The notes under the pieces are model-generated. The model saw only the letters and a program-made list of their open reading frames with translations. It did no database searches and was not told the DNA's origin. This document shows, piece by piece, positions 25,706-34,040 of a DNA stretch of 64,000 bases (its first letter is position 1; each line of letters begins with the position of its first letter). Source of the stretch: Fervidicoccaceae archaeon (GTDB lineage: Archaea > Thermoproteota > Thermoprotei_A > Sulfolobales > Fervidicoccaceae); the NCBI GenBank assembly GCA_038734945.1, contig JAVYOA010000001.1, positions 1 through 64,000 on the forward strand, given 5' to 3'. The position numbers were made by a program, and so were the translations under genes.

Positions 25706-26920
25706 TCAAAAATCTAGTCTTATTGGAATAATCCTCTCGAGCTCGTTCTTCGATACCTGCGTGTTTCCCGTGATGGCTCTTATAACCTTTTGAGCTTCTG
25801 GAGAATTCAGCCATCTAACGATTGCAAGAAGCTCCCTCATCGGAGCGCTCTTTCTGGGATAGATTACGTTCACATGGTTCTCTGCAACAAAGATTGTGCC
25901 TTCTGGAACTAGGGAAGCTCTCAACGAAGCTCTCTTTGGATGCCCAACAATTCTGGATGTAACTATGGCTGGACCTCTATCTGCTTTTTCTTCAGGCCAA
26001 ACTATATACTGTGGCTTTCCTGGCTTGTTTTCGAGAACAAGCTTGCCATCCCTAATGTTGTGAGACCATATGAGCAAGATGCCATCACGGGGATTGTCAA
26101 CGAGCTTCTCCTTGTTCTTGTTCCATACAATCTTTCCAGTTCTAACAGAATATCCAAGCTCGCGAAGTGTATAGCTATGATTTAAAGTTTTCCTAAGCAA
26201 ACCAGCCTCCTCTGAGAATATCTTTGAACCGTTTAGGTCTAGCACGTAGTTCTCGTTGCCTAAATCCAGCTCTCCTTTACCTCGCTTTCTCATAACGAGG
26301 ATTTGAAATGTATGATTCGCATCAGAAAAGATCCTCGAGCCGTCGAGAACTTTCATGTACTCTATGCTCGTATTTTTTGCTATATATTCTCTCAGCTTCC
26401 TGAAATATGCTCCATTGTTCATGGAGGAGGATACCACTAATCCTACGTAGCCTCCTGGCTTCACAACCCTGACTGCCAAATAAATAAAAAGTGAGTAAAT
26501 GTTGACTCTTCCCCAGAGAATTTCCTCAAATTTTTCTCTAATCTCATCGCTTGGCTTGAATTCATAATACGGAGGATTTGTAACTACGACGTCAAATTCC
26601 TCACTGAATGGTTTGGCGAGGGAATCTATTATTTCTATTTGGGCGTCTGGGATAAGCTTCTTTGCAATTTTCCCTAGCTCGGGATCGATCTCCCAGCAGA
26701 AGAGCTTGGGGCGAACAAAGTGTTCCCTAGCAGAAACTAGGAACTCCCCAGTACCGCAGGCTGGATCCAGTACCTTAGGCTCAATGAGCCTTGGAATTCT
26801 CCGAAGGACTTCCCTCCTCAAGCTCTTCGGAGTGAAGTATTGTCCCATCATTGCTCTATACTCTGGACTTCTGGAGCGAATGTATTCTAGCGTCTCGGGG
26901 CGAAGTTCTTCAGTTTCCAA
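25706..26920 (-). CDS. Solitary N6-adenine DNA methyltransferase (TaqI-like gamma class)
   Basis: A 404-residue methyltransferase. The N-terminus GQYFTPKSLRREVLRRI, AdoMet motif I LDPACGTGEFLVSARE near residue 51, acidic loop FCWEIDPE, and catalytic motif VVVTNPPYYEF near residue 112 (NPPY) give the order seen in M.TaqI-like N6-adenine enzymes. The C-terminal half contains KAPMRELLAIVRWLNS-like and ITGNTQVSKNELERIPI-like segments, as in the target recognition part of type I/IIG HsdM- and TaqI-type proteins. No restriction endonuclease is adjacent. TTG 26920 follows a GGTAGGAGA ribosome-binding site. Confidence 0.85.
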   Translation of the reverse strand: METEELRPETLEYIRSRSPEYRAMMGQYFTPKSLRREVLRRIPRLIEPKVLDPACGTGEFLVSAREHFVRPKLFCWEIDPELGKIAKKLIPDAQIEIIDSLAKPFSEEFDVVVTNPPYYEFKPSDEIREKFEEILWGRVNIYSLFIYLAVRVVKPGGYVGLVVSSSMNNGAYFRKLREYIAKNTSIEYMKVLDGSRIFSDANHTFQILVMRKRGKGELDLGNENYVLDLNGSKIFSEEAGLLRKTLNHSYTLRELGYSVRTGKIVWNKNKEKLVDNPRDGILLIWSHNIRDGKLVLENKPGKPQYIVWPEEKADRGPAIVTSRIVGHPKRASLRASLVPEGTIFVAENHVNVIYPRKSAPMRELLAIVRWLNSPEAQKVIRAITGNTQVSKNELERIIPIRLDF

Positions 26921-27033
26921 ATCTCCTACCTAAACTCCTTTTTTTGTGAGTTTTTTACTCTAAATCATTATTAAAGCTAAGCGGAGATGTTTTAAAGCTA
27001 CTGCATTATTGCACTGCATTTATTAACTAAAAA

Positions 27034-27053
27034 TATCTTGATATATCGTGATA
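27034..27053. promoter_or_regulatory. Two tandem TATCnnGATA palindromes, likely PadR operator
   Basis: Two perfect 10-bp palindromes sit head to tail: TATCTTGATA (27034-27043) and TATCGTGATA (27044-27053). They lie about 60 bases upstream of the PadR gene and just downstream of a TATA-like TTTATTAACTA. A bound dimer there would block transcription start. The spacing of one helical turn suggests two dimers on one DNA face. Confidence 0.55.
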
Positions 27054-27114
27054 TCTCAGGCTCATATGAAATGAAGACAGCTCAATTTCAAAATATTAGG
27101 GAGAGAGGTAGGAA

Positions 27115-27603
27115 ATGAAGCCAAAGGATAAAATTTTCGAGGAAAGGAAAGCTATAGCCAAGCGAACTTTCAGGCTGATTATACTCAATATTCTGAACGA
27201 GAGAAAGATGAATGGCTATGAAATAATTAAAACAATGAGGGAGATGTTCGAGGGAGAATATTCCCCAAGTCCTGGACTCGTTTATCCTACTCTCAGAGCT
27301 CTGGAAAAAGAGGGGCTAGTTCTAGTAGAGAACATAGGAGGGAGCAAATACTATCAGCCTAGCGATGAAGGAAAAAGAGTCTTGAGAGAGAGGAAGAAGG
27401 AGATAGAGGAAATGATTGAGAGAATAAAGGAGCTGAAAAGTGGAAAGCATGGAGAGCTTAAGAAGGCTGTGGAAAGGCTTCTCAGAACACTCTACATATA
27501 CTTGCCTGAGATATCTGAAAATAGGGAGAAAGAGATAGTTAGGATTCTTGATAACGCTAGAAATGAAGTTGAGAGAATTCTACAGGGTGGTAAAAATGGA
27601 TGA
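27115..27603 (+). CDS. PadR-family transcriptional regulator of the ABC exporter
   Basis: A 162-residue PadR-type regulator. Winged-helix segments are FRLIILNILNERKMNGYEII, the recognition region YSPSPGLVYPTLRALEKEGL near residue 55 and the wing ENIGGSKYYQPSDEGK. A long charged C-terminal coiled helix (residues about 90-160) would form the dimer. The gene overlaps the start of the ABC ATPase gene by 8 bases, so it is cotranscribed with the exporter it probably controls. The palindromes upstream are the likely autoregulatory operator; the inducer could be a transported toxic compound. Confidence 0.9.
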   Translation: MKPKDKIFEERKAIAKRTFRLIILNILNERKMNGYEIIKTMREMFEGEYSPSPGLVYPTLRALEKEGLVLVENIGGSKYYQPSDEGKRVLRERKKEIEEMIERIKELKSGKHGELKKAVERLLRTLYIYLPEISENREKEIVRILDNARNEVERILQGGKNG

Positions 27604-28597
27604 TGTAATTGTAGAAAATCTTTGGAAGATCTATCCGGGTAATATTCAGGCAGTAAGGGGGATATCCTTCGTTGTTCATCATGGAGAGATATTCAGTCTG
27701 CTCGGTCCAAACGGTGCTGGGAAAACAACAACAATTAGCATATTGACGACTCTCATAAAGCCAACCAAGGGAAGAGCAATAGTGGGAGGCTTCGATGTTG
27801 AGAAGCAGGCCAGCAAAGTTAGAGAAATAATTGGCTTAGTGCCTCAAGACATAGTAGTGGATGATGATCTAACAGCCTGGGACAACATGATGGTGCAAGC
27901 TGCTATATACCATATTCCGAAGAGCATTGCGAAGAAGAGGGCTGAGGAATTGCTTGAGTTCATGGATCTGAGCGAATTTGCCAACAAGAAGGCCGAGAAC
28001 TTTTCCGGAGGAATGAGGAGGAGGCTGGAGCTTGCTGCAGCTCTTCTCCATAGCCCCAGAATCCTCTTCCTGGATGAGCCAACTTTGGGACTAGATGTTC
28101 AAGTGAGGACTGCGGTGTGGGAGTACATAAAGAGGATAAAGAAGGAGGAAGACATGACAGTAATAATGACAACTCATTATATGGAAGAAGCTGATAAGCT
28201 CTCAGACAGAGTTGCTATAATTGACTATGGAGAAATAAAGGCAATAGGATCTCCTGCAGAGCTCAAAGAGAGCCTGGGAGGAGATATAATAGAAATACAG
28301 GTTGATGGTCTGTCACATGAAATCGAGCTCGAAAAATTAATTCCAACGAATGGTCTCATCAAAGAAATTAAGTTGAGGGGAGATGTTATAAGAATAAAAA
28401 CTGCCGAGGGAGAGAGAGTTCTTCCCAACCTCGTTCTTGAATTGAGCAGGAAGGGGATGGTGGTGAAATCTGTGAACCTGATAAAACCATCTTTGGATGA
28501 GGTCTTTCTCGAATATACGGGGAAGAGGATCAGGGAAACAGAAGTATCAAAGGAAGAGGTCTTCAGGGAGAGGGCTATAAGGAGGAGAAGGAGGTGA
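27596..28597 (+). CDS. ABC-type exporter ATPase (DrrA/CcmA-like)
   Basis: A 333-residue ATPase of the drug- or lipid-export type. The sequence shows Walker A LLGPNGAGKTTT near residue 40, Q-loop VPQD, signature NFSGGMRRRLEL, Walker B ILFLDEPTLGLD and switch TTHYMEEAD. The C-terminal domain (about residues 220-320) is the typical extension of DrrA-like ATPases. ATG 27596 (MDDVIVENLWKI) follows GGTGG and is chosen over an in-frame ATG 48 bases upstream inside the PadR gene. The permease gene follows after 6 bases. Confidence 0.92.
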   Translation: MDDVIVENLWKIYPGNIQAVRGISFVVHHGEIFSLLGPNGAGKTTTISILTTLIKPTKGRAIVGGFDVEKQASKVREIIGLVPQDIVVDDDLTAWDNMMVQAAIYHIPKSIAKKRAEELLEFMDLSEFANKKAENFSGGMRRRLELAAALLHSPRILFLDEPTLGLDVQVRTAVWEYIKRIKKEEDMTVIMTTHYMEEADKLSDRVAIIDYGEIKAIGSPAELKESLGGDIIEIQVDGLSHEIELEKLIPTNGLIKEIKLRGDVIRIKTAEGERVLPNLVLELSRKGMVVKSVNLIKPSLDEVFLEYTGKRIRETEVSKEEVFRERAIRRRRR

Positions 28598-28603
28598 GAA
28601 TAA

Positions 28604-29494
28604 ATGGTGAAGGAAATTGGCAGAGGAAGGTTATATTCTGAGATTGGGGCACTTACTCTCAGAGAGCTCAAGAAGTGGATAAATAAGCCTTATGTTGTAG
28701 CAATGATGTTAATCCAGCCAGTTCTCTGGATCGGCTTATTTGGCAAAGCGTTCAATTTGACAGGACTCTTCACAATACCTCCAGATATACTTAGCAATCT
28801 CCCTCCATATGTAACACAGGAAGTTCAGTCTATGTTCAATGGCATCATGACGAGGCTATTCGGAACCTCGAACATTGATTACTTCTCATATATGGCTGTG
28901 GGCATGATGGCAGTGATCTCTCTGTTTGCAGGGCTGCAGACAGGGATGAGCCTTTCATGGGATAGAAGGCTTGGTTATTTGAACAAGCTACTTGTGGCCC
29001 CTATTTCTAGGGGAAGCATAATAGTATCAAAGGTTCTCGGAGGAACGGTGAAGGCTATAGTGCAGTCTATGATAATACTGATAATTGCGATCCCCTTTGG
29101 TCTCAAGCTGAATATTGCAGGAGCCTGGGAGCTTCTTGCAGCAATTGCTGGTCTTGTTCTATTTTCGGTAGGAATAGGAACCCTGATGATATCAATAACG
29201 CTGAAGGCAAAATCATGGGAAACACAGATGACGGTTATGAATCTTCTGAATCTTCCCCTTATGTTTGCTAGCAACGTTCTCGTTCCTTTGGCTATGATGC
29301 CAAACTGGCTCCAAACAGTGGCAAAGTTCAATCCTCTAACGTACACAGCCGACATATTGAGGGAGGCTCTCCTTATGGGAAGCTCTGCTAGTTCATCAAC
29401 TATTCTAAAGGACCTGGGAATTTTATCTATTACAGCAGCCGTTCTTTTGCTCATCGGCGTCATAATAGCAAGCAGGAGCCTGAGGAAGGAGTAG
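28604..29494 (+). CDS. ABC-2 type exporter permease
   Basis: A 296-residue membrane protein with six predicted helices in ABC-2 (DrrB-like) order. It has an N-terminal cytoplasmic piece with RELKKWINKPYVVAMM, an outer loop of about 50 residues after the first helix, and the family segment RRLGYLNKLLVAPISRGSIIVSKVLGG near residue 123. The remaining helices follow, including NPLTYTADILREALL near the end. It should form the channel powered by the preceding ATPase. The cargo may be a drug, lipid or peptide. Confidence 0.9.
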   Translation: MVKEIGRGRLYSEIGALTLRELKKWINKPYVVAMMLIQPVLWIGLFGKAFNLTGLFTIPPDILSNLPPYVTQEVQSMFNGIMTRLFGTSNIDYFSYMAVGMMAVISLFAGLQTGMSLSWDRRLGYLNKLLVAPISRGSIIVSKVLGGTVKAIVQSMIILIIAIPFGLKLNIAGAWELLAAIAGLVLFSVGIGTLMISITLKAKSWETQMTVMNLLNLPLMFASNVLVPLAMMPNWLQTVAKFNPLTYTADILREALLMGSSASSSTILKDLGILSITAAVLLLIGVIIASRSLRKE

Positions 29495-29523
29495 CAGAAT
29501 GATCATGAAATTTAAGCAGATGT

Positions 29524-30102
29524 ATGGTGGCCATGAGAGAAGCTAAGAATTTGCTGAATAGAGCTAGGAAGAGGGCTGTTCTGGCTTTTTTGTCAGCAGT
29601 ATACAGGGTTTATCCTGCTAGCAGTAAGTTCGAGGAATACAGAATTTCTGATAGGATAAGAGAAGAATTTGCATGCAGAAAAGTGCTTGATGTAGGGTGC
29701 GGAAAAGGAAATCTTGGAAAATTGCTGAGAGATCTGGAGCTGTATGTTGGTCTTGATCTATCTGAGATATTCGAGCAAGACGAGGGGAGAGAGTACATAA
29801 GAGGAATTATGGAGAAGCTTCCGATTAGAGAGGGAAAGATCTTTGACTGTGCTTATTTTGTGAATTCGATTTTTTACTCCAGCAACTGGATGAACAGCTT
29901 ATTTGAAGCAGAAAGGGTTTCCAGAAGAGTTGTGCTTATAGATATAGATAAGAGATACCCGCACATTTGGGTTCTCGATATGCTTGAGGGGAGAATAAGA
30001 GCTCCTCCACATGATATAAAGAGGCGTTTAGAGGGGAAAATGAGGGTTTTATGGGAGAAGCACGGAACAACTTTTGCTCTCGTTCTGGAGAAATCATCTT
30101 AA
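29524..30102 (+). CDS. SAM-dependent methyltransferase, class I
   Basis: A 192-residue protein with AdoMet motif KVLDVGCGKGNLGKLL near residue 53, acidic loop VGLDLSE, and the post-motif sequence FDCAYFVNSIFYSSNWMNSL. It resembles small methyltransferases of the Methyltransf_11 type. No substrate clue is visible. It follows the exporter permease by 29 bases on the same strand, so it could modify the exporter's substrate or simply be a neighbour. ATG 29524 is the assumed start; ATG 29533 is possible. It ends convergently with the RNase Z-like gene, overlapping it by 9 bases. Confidence 0.78.
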   Translation: MVAMREAKNLLNRARKRAVLAFLSAVYRVYPASSKFEEYRISDRIREEFACRKVLDVGCGKGNLGKLLRDLELYVGLDLSEIFEQDEGREYIRGIMEKLPIREGKIFDCAYFVNSIFYSSNWMNSLFEAERVSRRVVLIDIDKRYPHIWVLDMLEGRIRAPPHDIKRRLEGKMRVLWEKHGTTFALVLEKSS

Positions 30103-30867
30103 GATTATTCTCTCCAGGTCATTGACTATTCTTGCTGTCTGGCTTCTCCCTTCTTTCAGTATATCAGACTCCGTCGTCTGAACATTGTGAAATCTCTCAT
30201 CAATGTGATTTAGCAGAAGGATGTTGCTTCCTATTTTTGATGCTGCTGCAATAGCCTGCCTAGCTGTGGTGTGTCCATATTTCCTGCACAGCTCCTCGTA
30301 TCTATCATCGCAGGTGGCCTCGTGAACCAGAACTTCTACCCCTCTCATTTTATCAATGCCTTGGCAGGGCTCAGAAGTATCTCCTGAAAAGCCTATCATG
30401 GTATCATCATCTCTTATGGTGAGTCCGAAGGCTGGAAGGACGTGGCATACATCTACTATCTGCATTTGATTTCTTCCCAGACTGAAGGTTCTGAGATTCT
30501 CTGCTCTATCAATGAGAAGCTGAAATGAAATGTTTGTGAAGAGATGGGGAGCAACGACTCTTATGCTTTCCTCAAGTCCAGATGGTCCGATTATTTTCAG
30601 GGGCTTCCTTCTCCCCTCCATGTGTGCCTGAAAAATCAGCTCAGGAAGGCCGAGAAAGTGATCCATGTGCATGTGGGTAATGAAAACAGCATCGAGCTCA
30701 GTCAAATATCCCCTATCGCTGAGCCTGTAGTGACAACCGACCCCACAATCCACAAGTAGGAGGGAGTCCTGAAGCTCTGCTAAGGTGGATGCCCTCCATC
30801 TGCTCGATCCAGAACTTCCTCCTGCTCCCGTGCCTATGAAAAGAAGACTAGAGCTCAAATTCTTCAC
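30094..30867 (-). CDS. RNase Z-like metallo-beta-lactamase hydrolase (diverged paralogue)
   Basis: A 257-residue metallo-beta-lactamase-fold protein. The metal motif is ITHMHMDHFLGLPEL near residue 59, with a later Asp in GFSGDTS, and GHTTARQ plus LLLNHIDERF at the end. These motifs follow the RNase Z order (HxHxDH, GDT, GHxT and LxH), but the rest of the chain differs from the canonical RNase Z at 35042. It may be a diverged tRNA 3' nuclease or a phosphodiesterase. The upstream region carries a TATA-like GAATATTTAG and the palindrome at 30910-30922. Confidence 0.72.
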   Translation of the reverse strand: MKNLSSSLLFIGTGAGGSSGSSRWRASTLAELQDSLLLVDCGVGCHYRLSDRGYLTELDAVFITHMHMDHFLGLPELIFQAHMEGRRKPLKIIGPSGLEESIRVVAPHLFTNISFQLLIDRAENLRTFSLGRNQMQIVDVCHVLPAFGLTIRDDDTMIGFSGDTSEPCQGIDKMRGVEVLVHEATCDDRYEELCRKYGHTTARQAIAAASKIGSNILLLNHIDERFHNVQTTESDILKEGRSQTARIVNDLERIILR

Positions 30868-30909
30868 CCTTGCTTTCTCAATTTCCGCAAATCTAAATAT
30901 TCCTTTTGC

Positions 30910-30922
30910 TGTTTAGTAAACA
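30910..30922. promoter_or_regulatory. 13-bp palindrome upstream of the RNase Z-like gene
   Basis: TGTTTAGTAAACA is a perfect inverted repeat around a central G. It lies about 45 bases upstream of the start codon at 30867 and just upstream of its TATA-like box. That position suits an operator or activator site. Confidence 0.35.
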
Positions 30923-31038
30923 AAGTGGTTCAGAGAATCGGGAAATCAAATATGTCGAAAAGTGGTCATGGTATTTTCAGCCTCTCCATAGATAGCTAAT
31001 AGGAGAGGGAGGTTTCAATTGAAGCTGGTTGATGATTA

Positions 31039-33060
31039 ATGGCGAAGAGTGAAGTCAGCTGTGAGCAGCTGCTGGGGAAAGGATATGTGATGATTATTGC
31101 GGAGAAGCCGAAGGCAGCAGCAGCTCTGGCAAGGGCTCTAACGGGAAGGCCTGTGGAGTGCAGGGAAAGAGGGGTTGCCTACTGGATAGTGAAGATGAAA
31201 GATAGGACATATGCAATAGCGAGCACAGCGGGACATATGTTCACGCTCTCCACCAACACTGCTGGGTTTCCAGTCTTTGACTATGAATGGGTTCCTAGGT
31301 GGGAAGCAGAAAGAAAAGCCTGGCATATGAGGAAGTTCTACAGTGCTCTATCCAAGCTTGCGAGGAATGCATCTCTCTATATAAATGCCTGTGACTATGA
31401 CATCGAGGGATCTGTTATCGGATACATGATTATAAATAAGCTTGGCAACGGGGCCGAGGCCTTAAGGATGAAATATTCATCGCTAACTGAAGATGAGCTC
31501 AGAAAGGCTTTTTCCTCCCTCTCTGGAATGGATTGGGAGATGATAGAAGCTGGCCTCTGCAGGCACGAGCTAGACTGGATCTGGGGGATAAATTTGAGCA
31601 GACTGCTCAGCTGGGTGGCTGGAGAAAGAGGGAAGAAGTCGCTTAGCTCTGGCAGAGTGCAGAGTCCTACGCTCTTCGAGGTCGTCAATAGATACTTTGA
31701 ATATTTAACATTTGCTTCCCCTCCAAAGTTCGTGCTTAGGGCTGTAGTAATTGTCAATGGAGAAGAGCTGAGTACTACACATGTTTCATCTCCTTTCGAA
31801 ACTAGAATTGAAGCTGAGGACAGAAAAAAGAGGATAGTTAGAGCTAAGGAAGGGAGGGTTGAGAAGATCAAGAAAGAGCGCCAACTCCTTCCTCCTCCTC
31901 CAGCCTTCAACCTCAGTGAGCTGCAGTACGAGGCCTCCAGGATCTATGGCTTCTCTCCGAGTTACACACAGCGCTTGGCAGAGGAGCTGTATCTCGACGC
32001 TCTAATCAGCTATCCAAGGACAAACAGCGAGAAGCTTCCTCCAACAGTTCCGCATAGAAAGATAATGAGCGGGCTCTCATCAATAAAGAGCTATAGCGAA
32101 ATAGCCTCCTCTATAATTGCTATGGGAAGCTTCGAGCCAGTGCAGGGAAAAAAGGAGGATCCTGCACATCCTGCTATATATCCAACAGGAAAGATACCAA
32201 CCAAGATCAGCAGAGATGGGATGAGAATATACGATCTCATAGCAAGGAGGTATATGGCTGCCTTCATGCCTCATGCGGATATAGAAAAAGGAGATGTGCT
32301 CATTCAGATTGGGGAGGAAAAGCTCCTAGCACAAATAAGGAGAGTAGTTAAATCCGGCTGGCTATCAGCATATTACTTTGCTAGAGGCAGAGAAAGAGAG
32401 ATGGAGGTTTCTGAAGGAGATAGAGTTGAGTTGAAGTCAGCCAAAATATCTTCCTTGTTTCAGGGAAAGGTGAGACTGTACACAAAAGCATCGCTCCTGA
32501 AATGGATGGAGAATGAGAAAATCGGAACAGAAGCAACGAGAGCGCAGATAATGGAGACGCTGTTTAAAAGAGGTTATCTCATGCTCAAGGGAAAGAGTGT
32601 AGTTCCCACAAAGCTGGGGATTGCAGTCGCTCTTTTCCTAAGAGAGGAGTTCCCCGACATAACTAGAACAGAACTGACAAGGAGGTTTGAGGAAAAGCTC
32701 CTTCTGATCAGAGAGAATAGAGAGAAGAGAGAAAATGTTGTTAAAGAAGCAAAGGAATTTCTGAAAAATGAACTGGAGAAATCTATTGAGAGAGGAGAGC
32801 TATTGAGAAAGCGCATGAGAGAGTTCACTGCCCCAGAGAATAGGTGCGAGCTCTGCGATCTTCCAGCATTGAAGGAAGGGGGGCTCTGCCTAGTACATTA
32901 TACGGCTCTTCAGAGGCTAACCGAGAGCTTCGATGCATGGGAAAAGGCATTTGGAGAGAGCAGAGAGAAGATACTTAGAAGAATTGCCAGATCCGCTTCA
33001 GTTGGAAGGGCAGTGAGAGAGGTTGCGAGGGGCATAATCGAGAAAAAGATAATTTTGTAG
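31039..33060 (+). CDS. topA: DNA topoisomerase I/III (type IA)
   Basis: A 673-residue type IA topoisomerase that relaxes or decatenates DNA by single-strand passage. The Toprim start is VMIIAEKPKAAAALARALTG, the acidic centre NACDYDIEGS lies near residue 118, and the active-site Tyr is in LDALISYPRTNSEKLP at residue 325. A C-terminal mini zinc site CELC...CLVH (residues about 603-618) is followed by a helical tail. It is too short to be a reverse gyrase and lacks the helicase domain. It is probably the archaeal topoisomerase III. ATG 31039 is used; no clear ribosome-binding site precedes it. Confidence 0.95.
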   Translation: MAKSEVSCEQLLGKGYVMIIAEKPKAAAALARALTGRPVECRERGVAYWIVKMKDRTYAIASTAGHMFTLSTNTAGFPVFDYEWVPRWEAERKAWHMRKFYSALSKLARNASLYINACDYDIEGSVIGYMIINKLGNGAEALRMKYSSLTEDELRKAFSSLSGMDWEMIEAGLCRHELDWIWGINLSRLLSWVAGERGKKSLSSGRVQSPTLFEVVNRYFEYLTFASPPKFVLRAVVIVNGEELSTTHVSSPFETRIEAEDRKKRIVRAKEGRVEKIKKERQLLPPPPAFNLSELQYEASRIYGFSPSYTQRLAEELYLDALISYPRTNSEKLPPTVPHRKIMSGLSSIKSYSEIASSIIAMGSFEPVQGKKEDPAHPAIYPTGKIPTKISRDGMRIYDLIARRYMAAFMPHADIEKGDVLIQIGEEKLLAQIRRVVKSGWLSAYYFARGREREMEVSEGDRVELKSAKISSLFQGKVRLYTKASLLKWMENEKIGTEATRAQIMETLFKRGYLMLKGKSVVPTKLGIAVALFLREEFPDITRTELTRRFEEKLLLIRENREKRENVVKEAKEFLKNELEKSIERGELLRKRMREFTAPENRCELCDLPALKEGGLCLVHYTALQRLTESFDAWEKAFGESREKILRRIARSASVGRAVREVARGIIEKKIIL

Positions 33061-33091
33061 CTAAAAGAAAACAACTTTTTGGTGAGCGCCT

Positions 33092-33988
33092 TTGAGTTCT
33101 GTTCTTGTTTGTGGAACAAAGTCCGAGTGGTTCTGCAGCCAGCTATCCAAGAAATTGAGCGTTGAGTTTTTACAGGTAGAGAGCAAGAGGTTTCCTGATG
33201 GAGAGAGCTACGTTAGAATAGATGGGCAGGTCTCTGGGAAAGATGTTGTTTTGGCTCATTCACTTTCTCCTCCACAAAATGATTCAATTTGGGAGCTTCT
33301 GCTCACAATGGAAGCACTCAGCGAAAGCAGAGCTAAAAAGATAATTCTCTACCTTCCTTACATTGCCTACAGCAGGCAGGACAAAATATTCTTGCCTGGA
33401 GAGCCGATCAGCATAAAGGCTCTTCTTCAGATACTTTCATTCATGGGAGCTTCAGGGCTTATAACCTTTGATATCCACAAGGAGAGATCGCTGGAGTATT
33501 TCAGGGGAAAGGCATATAGCATAATTCCTGTGGATTCGCTTTCTTCGAAGCTGAGGGAAATAACGAAGAGCCCAGTAATAGTTGCCCCTGACATTGGAGC
33601 ATTGCAGAGAGCAAAGGCAGTGGCAGATAATTTGGGATGCAAATTCTTCAATTTGAGCAAGAAGAGGGATCTCAGAACAGGAGAGGTAACAATAACTGCT
33701 GAAGAGGTTGACGTGAAAAACAGAGAGGTTGTTATCTTGGATGATATTATTAGCACCGGAGGTACTGTGGCTAAGGCTGCTTCTCTGCTCAGGGAATTGG
33801 GAGCTGATAAGATCTATGTAGCAGTTACGCATGCCCTTATGGTCGGAGATGCCTACAAAAAGCTGAAAAGCTCAGGAGTTTCAACGATCATAGCAGCTAA
33901 TACGCTTCCCCCTCTGCCAGGAATAGAGTACTTTGATGTTTCCGAAGAAGGGGCAAAAGCAATAGGAAAATTCCTGAACAATGATTGA
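33092..33988 (+). CDS. prs: Ribose-phosphate pyrophosphokinase (PRPP synthetase)
   Basis: A 298-residue PRPP synthase. The early FPDGESYVRI, the segment LPYIAYSRQDKIFLPGEPIS near residue 88, ITFDIHKE near residue 126, and the PRPP-binding loop VVILDDIISTGGT near residue 213 are all present. It makes PRPP from ribose 5-phosphate and ATP for nucleotide, histidine and tryptophan synthesis. The start is TTG 33092 after GGTGAGCG. It lies between the topoisomerase and the Trm-G10 gene on the same strand. Confidence 0.96.
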   Translation: MSSVLVCGTKSEWFCSQLSKKLSVEFLQVESKRFPDGESYVRIDGQVSGKDVVLAHSLSPPQNDSIWELLLTMEALSESRAKKIILYLPYIAYSRQDKIFLPGEPISIKALLQILSFMGASGLITFDIHKERSLEYFRGKAYSIIPVDSLSSKLREITKSPVIVAPDIGALQRAKAVADNLGCKFFNLSKKRDLRTGEVTITAEEVDVKNREVVILDDIISTGGTVAKAASLLRELGADKIYVAVTHALMVGDAYKKLKSSGVSTIIAANTLPPLPGIEYFDVSEEGAKAIGKFLNND

Positions 33989-34040
33989 GATTGCCTTTTT
34001 AATCTGATACTGGAATAAGCAATATGAGGAAAGCTGAAGA

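Noticed and set aside
31039-33060. Reverse gyrase
   Set aside because: The protein is only a type IA topoisomerase of 673 residues with no helicase domain.
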